NCBI GenBank assembly: GCA_019426215.1 | Contig: CM033401.1 | Coordinates: forward strand, 20,031,134-20,095,133 | From: Buddleja alternifolia | Lineage: Eukaryota > Streptophyta > Magnoliopsida > Lamiales > Scrophulariaceae | Direction: 5' to 3' | Length of the DNA: 64,000 nt | In this document: positions 58,616-64,000 of the stretch, in pieces | Position numbering within the stretch: the stretch's first letter is position 1 | Layout: every line of letters starts with the position of its first letter | The notes under the pieces: generated by a model | What the model was told of the DNA's origin: nothing | The model's database searches: none | What the model saw: the letters and a program-made list of their open reading frames with translations, nothing else | Made by a program: the position numbers and the translations under genes

Positions 58616-60333
58616 TGTCACGCCCCGAATGTACAGATTATCCATGACCGCATATCCGACGTGTGACGGGAAAAAAAAAAACTATTCCTCTCGAACAAAC
58701 ATAAGACTTTTTTTTTTTTTTTGACAAACCAAAATTTATTGTAATATAATATTCAAAAGGTTACAGATTTCATCAAAATGGGAGTTTCGGAAAAAGAGTT
58801 ACACAAAACTATCACGATACTTTCTAGCTATGTATCGTGATTAAAACTCGATCTCCCTTTTCGCACTCGACTATTATCGCCCTTCTAGAAATTACCCTCA
58901 TTCTCCTGATTTGCACAATTTTCAGCTGGAGAAAAAAAACGTTTAAACACATAAGAAAACTTAGTGAGGTCAAAAGGTGTACGCATAAGAAATTTTAAAG
59001 AGTTAAGGTTAATAAATTTATTTGACAAAAATAACATTATCATGACGATAACAATTAAAAAAATATTCGTGAGAATTTAAGGTTTGATCAAATAATCTTT
59101 AACAAGATAATATTATTCCTATGATAAATATAACAAATATAGAAATTAAATTCGTGAGAATTTATTTAGATAATGATGATGCAAAACGGCAGATGCCGAA
59201 TTTCAGAGATGACCACCTCCTTATATCTTCATTGAATATACTACCTTATCCTTCAGTTGCAGGGAGCTACCCCGCGAAATAATAAACTGTGCCATGCCTA
59301 GGTACATGGCGGCACCAGTCACGGTTACAGACAAACTCCAGCCTGCCCGTGAAAGGATACCAATAATGATCCCAGACGTAGTGGTCTATACCCGGTAATC
59401 CGATATTACCCAGGCGAACTCACGCACCGTCTAGGTCAGGGCCCGAGAGATACTTTAAGAATTTTGAGTCAGAGTCGTCGATTTGAGCCATGCACATGAT
59501 AATATTATTTTCAATATATATACAACTTTTATAAGATTTTTTCTTTCCTTGAAATAAATAATAATAATTTTTACAAAACTATAAGATTTCACAAAGAAAA
59601 TTTTTAAAGTATTGAACGAAAGGTTCGTTTGGATTCGTCGAAAGACCATAATAAACTTAAAACTTTAAAGAGTAAAAAAAATAAGAAATTTACATAACAT
59701 TTTTCTATATATATCTCCAGTTTTGAAAATACTGATAAATTTTAATGACACTCACTGAATTCTTTGCCTGGCAAAACTTGATCTAAGCTTGATTGGCTCT
59801 CTAAACGATCACCTCTTCCGAAAAGGCTTGAAAAAGACAAAATATGGTATAGATGTGAAGTGCCGTACGTGTGTGTGAAGGTGTTGCTCTCATCACCTAA
59901 CTTTCCTATTTATAGAATTAAAAAGGAGGATGATAAACTCCTAAGGTAAAACGTGTAACTCCTAAGGAAAATCAATGGCCAGCAAGCATTAGGAATTGAA
60001 GAGTGTCCTTTAGCATGTCTCTTGGCATGCCACGTATCATTCTCCTAAGGTGAGTCAAATTTTGCCAATTGAAGATAATTCTTGGCAATTTAAAGAAAGT
60101 AACAACCATATGCATTATCCTTTTCCATGCAAAAATTCACGTAAGAGATAGCCAAGGTCACAAGAATTTTATCTATCAAACTTGTCCTACTCATTCTCTT
60201 TTTACTATGATTTTCTTGCTTGAACTTGGTCAACCTAGGGTATTAGCATATACGAGTACTTGGAGTAATATAAATATAATTGGTAAGATACTAAGACTCG
60301 TAAAATCCATCAAATCTTTTCTCGGGCGTCACA
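58616..60333 (-). repeat. 5' LTR of Tekay-like element (1718 bp)
   Basis: It matches 51177-52916 with about five substitutions but some fifteen one-base length differences, nearly all shorter in this copy. A minus-strand TATA box, TATAAATA, lies at 59907-59914. It is followed by the CAAGC duplication and the resumed copia coding sequence. Confidence 0.92.
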
Positions 60334-60338
60334 CAAGC

Positions 60339-60991
60339 TATCTATCCCTACCTGGAAGAGTACTACAGTCTTTATGTGCCTGAATCTCAGCGTCTCCAAC
60401 ATCTTCCAACAGATATGCTGATTGGATTTTCCAAGGATTACTGCTCAGATGCGATCTTCTCTATTTGCCAAGCGCCGTCCAAAGTCTTTCTGAATCATGT
60501 GTTGGATATCATTGGTCCCATGTACATCAAGGCCATAGATAGTCCAATTCGCACATTTATCCAAGGTACTTGCCTTCCTCTTCAGCATCTGACTGAACTT
60601 CTGGAAGCTGCTTCAAATTCCTTTGCAGATATAGCCAATTGGAACTTCCAATTTGATGATTTTTGCCAACCAGCGTCAGCGCTTGAAGAAGAATCTGCTA
60701 AGTTGGTGGAAGAGTCTGCACCAGATGGAAGAGTCTGCACCAACAGAAGTTGCAAGTATTCCAGCATCAGTTGAAGAACATGTTCAAGCGTCTCCACCAG
60801 AGGATAATCCTGACGCTTCTGAACAAGTTATTTTTGATATGGCTGAGGATCTTCCGATTGATGTACGAGGAACAATTTTTGATCCTGCATATCAAGCTCC
60901 TCTTGACTCACTCAAGCATACATCCAGATTTAAGCGATCGGCTCCTTCAGCGGTTCCTTCAGATGTGGTCAAGCTTTTGGACCTTTGTTGA
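60339..60991 (+). pseudogene. Extra ORF, part 4 (right of Tekay insertion)
   Basis: It continues in frame from 51176: a Tyr-rich YPYLEEYYSLYVPES segment, then LPTDMLIGFSKDYC and LQHLTELLEAASNSFADIANWNF. A direct 19-base duplication (60707-60725 and 60726-60744, TGGAAGAGTCTGCACCA core) shifts the frame. The rest is read from the frame 60653-60991, acidic and Pro-rich, with FKRSAPSAVPSDVVKLLD near its end. Function is unknown. Confidence 0.5.
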
Positions 60992-61729
60992 AATCAGTCT
61001 TTGAGGAGGTAAACAATCACGCTGCTCAGAATGAAGAATCCCTCCACTGGATTAAAATTGATTTGGCGAAGATTGAATCTCAAACCATGAACGCTCAGAT
61101 TGCTCATATGCGCGGTTCTACTCAAGTGACTGTTGATGAGTGTCGTAGAGAATTTCAAGATATGAATGATGCTACCAGCACCAAGCTCCTTGCAATGCAA
61201 GAACATTTCGACAAACGTCTGGATGATCTTATAGCTTCAATGTCTCAGATTGCTACTCAAGTTAGCCTACTCACCCAGCATTTTCTGAAGGCTGATGATG
61301 GCAATAAGGGGGAAGGACAGAGAAGAGGGGAGATGTGGAAAGCATCTAGTTCAAGAGCTTCTAGCCCTCCACTCAAACGTAAAATTTTCTTTCAGTTCAT
61401 TCCAGTTTCTTCAAGGGCTCTGCTCAAACAGTTTGATGTTCCATTCTCTAGACCGCCTTCCAGAGCCCTTTGACCCGAAGATCATTGCTAAAGAACAAAA
61501 TAAGTCATGCTTCATTATAGCGTTTAGAGTATGCCTAAGGATGATTGGCATCGACCCAGCTAAATGGGATAAGCAATTTGTTGCTTATAAAAAGAGATAA
61601 TAAGAAGAAAAGAAGACAGAAATAAATAAAGAACATGCCGCCATGATTAAGCTTGAAGAAAACATTTCAGAAGCAATCAGGGCTAAGGTAAACAGAAGAC
61701 TCAACGCTCAAGAAGAAGAAGATGATTAA
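60985..61729 (+). pseudogene. Extra ORF, part 5: coiled-coil C-terminus
   Basis: The open frame 60985-61473 has heptad-like helices from SVFEEVNNHAAQNEESLHWI to IATQVSLLTQHF, about 90 residues, likely a coiled coil. A Lys/Arg/Ser-rich tail follows (SSRASSPPLKRK). Further frames to a TAA at 61727-61729 end with RRLNAQEEEDD and hold stops near 61600 and 61624. Coiled coils are also reported in sirevirus env-like proteins, but no membrane segment is seen here. Confidence 0.5.
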
Positions 61730-61966
61730 GAGTTGCTGCTTACTTTGCATTATCTATATTCTTGTCTCTGTTGTATTTTTGTTATGTAGTTGTAAAACGC
61801 ATGTAATCATTGATACAAATATAAAATGCATTTTCAGCTGAAACATCTCATTGAAGCGTAACTAACATTAACTAACTTTTTACTAACCAAAACTACCTTT
61901 TATTTTGGTTGTCTAACTCTTGAACTATAAAAGAGTAAGTATTGCCATCATCAAAAAGGGGGAAAT
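61730..61966 (+). other. 3' leader to polypurine tract
   Basis: A non-coding AT-rich stretch after the last stop with TTGTATTTTTGTTATG, a pattern like a plant transcript 3' end. It ends in the polypurine tract AAAAAGGGGGAAAT (61953-61966), directly before the 3' LTR. Confidence 0.6.
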
Positions 61967-63474
61967 TATTAGGAATTTCATGTTAGATGTTTTGATGATG
62001 ACAATGAGGATTACTTATTAGACCCCAAAATATGTAAGTTTGATTTTAATAGAAATCATGTATAAGCTTTGAGCGTTAGAATTGTAATAGTCTTTATAGG
62101 CTTTGATTTATTTTATTCTAGACTATTAGGCTAAGTACTCTTAGACTGAGCATCTGACAATTTCTGAGTGAATTTGAAGACTCAAGTGCCTGAAGTCTGA
62201 ATGAAGATAAAGCTTCCAAGCGTCCAAACGACCAGCTATATCAAGCGTCACTTATAGGACAAAAGTAATTCGAGGATGAATGAGCGTCTATCAATGACTG
62301 ATTTTACCTGAATTTATTTCTAAGTCCAGAAGGAGTTTAATGCAAATATTCTCAGTGCATTAAGTGCCAACGGGCATTTAATTCAAATGCATTAAATGCT
62401 AATAAGAGCATTAAATGCTGATAAGCTCTTTCAGACGTACGAAGAAGCCACCCTCTTGGACTGTCAACTATTCACAGACTGCAACACCAACTTTTGTGCA
62501 GCGGATTTTCAGGAAAAAGGACTAAAGTTGTTCACTCGCGGAAGTGAGATACACGCACCTGTGCATGTGTCAAAAGGACACTTTTTCCAAAAATGCCTAT
62601 AAATAGGACTTCGACAACAAGCCAAACATACCCGATTGATTCCAAGCCAAATTGCTGTTGAATTGAAGTCTCATTCCTTAAATTCTCAGAAAAATCCAGA
62701 ATATTCAAGCAAACATTCTCTTTGCTTTTCTTCAAATCTTGAGACAGTAAACCAATATCTCAAACATTCTTTTCGGAGAAACCCACATTACTATTGAGAT
62801 ATTCACAGTTATTTGAACTTCATCAAAATCAAACAAACCATCCAGAAAAACCCCATCCAAGCCTCGCGATCTGTGTAAAGTCGAAGTTGGATACTTGCAT
62901 TATTTCTGAGTGAAAGAAGCAAGAGGATAGAAGTGCCTTGGAGCAGAAATCTGTGCGATCAAGTCATTAACATCCATCTCTCCCTAATTTGTAGAAGATT
63001 CTATGTAATTCTTTGAGAATCATTTTAGTGGATTGCCTCCGAGTGTTCAAGGAGAAGAAGGACGTAGTTGGGATTACACCACCCAACGAACCTTACAAAC
63101 ATTGTGTTCCTTAGTTTACAGTCAATTTCCTTATTGTCACATTATTGCATAAATCTGTTAAGAAGAACTTAATTGAATGTTAAGCAACTAAAATACCTTC
63201 TGTGATGCTGAAAGCTTTCAAAAGAGAAGATCATAAAATCATTCTGCTATGCTAACACCGATTAAAGAACTGAACGCTTAAACCTATTTGGTTATAGTAT
63301 TCAAATCTTGAAGTCTAAGTTAATTTTCTAAAAACAGTCTTCATTAGACGCTCAAGTCAAGCGCCTACTTTTCAAGCGTCCAACGAATTTCAATACGAAT
63401 CTTTTTGAAGTAAAAACAGACTTCAATGTCTATTCAACCCCCCCCCCCCTTTCGTATGCCACTTGGGACCAACA
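61967..63474 (+). repeat. 3' LTR of sirevirus-like element (1508 bp)
   Basis: It starts TATTAGGAATTTC (the 5' copy has TGTTAGG, so the terminal TG is mutated) and ends GGGACCAACA. The TATA box TATAAATA is at 62598-62605. It has a small duplication TTAAATGCTAATAAGAGCA near 62391 absent from the 5' LTR. The right target duplication is ATTTT at 63475-63479. Confidence 0.92.
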
Positions 63475-64000
63475 ATTTTTATTAAGATTGGGACTACCAC
63501 ATGTCAATGTTGCCAAATGGTAATTTCATTCATGTCCGTGTGACGTCCTATGTTTAGCCCCTATTATATTTTTATTAATTTAAATTGAAGAATTAAGTAC
63601 AACTAAATTAGGACCATATCCATTTCAATCAAAATCCATATGGTGTTTTATCTCATCCAAGGTATTAAATTTCAGTATCAGTGTTGATATTGCATAGTAA
63701 ATTTACGGAAATTTTGATGAAAATTTAGGGGATATTTCAAATTTCGATTTCGATTTTAAAGAAATCATGGAAATTTATAAAAATATTTAAAAATTTACAA
63801 CGAAACTTTGTGAAACTTTAAATATCATAATTATGCATCTTTTACATAAATAATATTGTATATATAATGTATGTATACTGAATTTTATCAAGTAGTAAGA
63901 TTAAAATCTGTGGCGAAAAATATAAAATAAATATGATTTGAAAGTAAAGTAATAACCAAATCTCCTACAATACTTCATTAAAACAAAATACCACAATTTT
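63475..64000. other. AT-rich flanking DNA
   Basis: It begins with the ATTTT duplication. No ORF, repeat family or RNA gene is recognised. Confidence 0.5.

Larger units (their letters stand above)
51177..60333 (-). mobile_element. Tekay/Del-like chromovirus, minus strand
   Basis: Near-identical LTRs at 51177-52916 and 58616-60333 begin TGTCACGCCCCGAATG (plus strand) and are flanked by CAAGC (51172-51176 and 60334-60338). On the minus strand: tRNA-Met primer site, an upstream 178-aa ORF, gag, protease, RT, RNase H, integrase with a C-terminal chromodomain-like segment, and polypurine tract. It is the youngest internal insertion judged by substitutions (about five in 1.7 kb). A few one-base losses break gag-protease. 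Confidence 0.93.
25979..63474 (+). mobile_element. SIRE/Maximus-like copia element (sirevirus) with nested insertions
   Basis: LTRs lie at 25979-27495 and 61967-63474, with a tRNA-Met primer site. The order gag, protease, integrase, RT, RNase H is the Ty1/copia order. The gag type and the long coding region after RNase H match the sirevirus group. Flanks GTTTT and ATTTT are a near-matching 5-bp target duplication. Three insertions (30412-43602, 44715-46132, 51177-60333) account for about 23.8 kb; without them the element is about 13.7 kb. The LTRs differ by roughly 5% and by a 19-base indel, and the coding regions hold many stop codons, so it is an older, dead copy. Confidence 0.9.

Noticed and set aside
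48491..61729. A captured host gene with a named function
   Set aside because: There is no introns-removed match to a gene that I can recognise. The env-like position in a sirevirus is the simpler reading, so no cellular function is assigned.

Overview
The window is repetitive plant nuclear DNA, and I see no ordinary host gene in it. It consists of nested LTR retrotransposons from four lineages known from flowering plants: Athila and Tat/Retand (Ty3/gypsy), a Tekay/Del-like chromovirus (Ty3/gypsy), and a SIRE/Maximus-like sirevirus (Ty1/copia). There are also solo LTRs and one long-TIR DNA transposon. This mix and the lack of genes suggest pericentromeric or other heterochromatin of a seed plant, probably a dicot; the species cannot be told from the sequence. 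LTR divergences quoted below are counts by eye.

1-6090: a young Athila-like element (+) whose 5' LTR is cut by the window edge. Its two LTRs differ by about 0.5%. It keeps an intact gag-protease ORF of 723 aa, but reverse transcriptase, RNase H and integrase are missing through what looks like an in-frame deletion. Its LTR carries four tandem GC-rich hairpins directly upstream of a TATA box.

6518-14245: a second Athila element (+) with TSD GTCAT. It has the opposite lesion: the end of the 5' LTR, the primer binding site and most of gag are gone, while a long RT-RNase H-integrase ORF remains. Its U3 has a 34-bp tandem repeat built on palindromes.

14246-25978: old repeat debris. It includes a 49-bp tandem array, a diverged tandem duplication and a Tat/Retand-like relic on the minus strand (primer site at 24389-24406, gag, protease) broken by two solo LTRs. 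A third solo LTR lies nearby.

25979-63474: one sirevirus-like copia element (+), about 37.5 kb as it now stands. It has 1.5-kb LTRs that differ by roughly 5%, a tRNA-Met primer site, and gag, protease, integrase, RT and RNase H, followed by an unusually long extra coding region (about 4 kb, roughly 1,300 codons before decay). It has been invaded three times. A solo LTR entered integrase at 30412-43602 (TSD CTACC) and itself contains an 11-kb minus-strand Athila at 31156-42200 (TSD GGTTT). A 1.4-kb long-TIR element with a 186-bp tandem array entered between integrase and RT at 44715-46132. A minus-strand Tekay-like element entered the extra coding region at 51177-60333 (TSD CAAGC).

63475-64000: AT-rich flank. 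Divergences agree with the nesting: copia about 5%, inner Athila about 1.7%, Tekay about 0.3% substitutions. No element is clearly autonomous as written. The best functional candidates are the pol-less Athila, which would need enzymes in trans, and the Tekay element, whose few frameshifts look like homopolymer miscounts.
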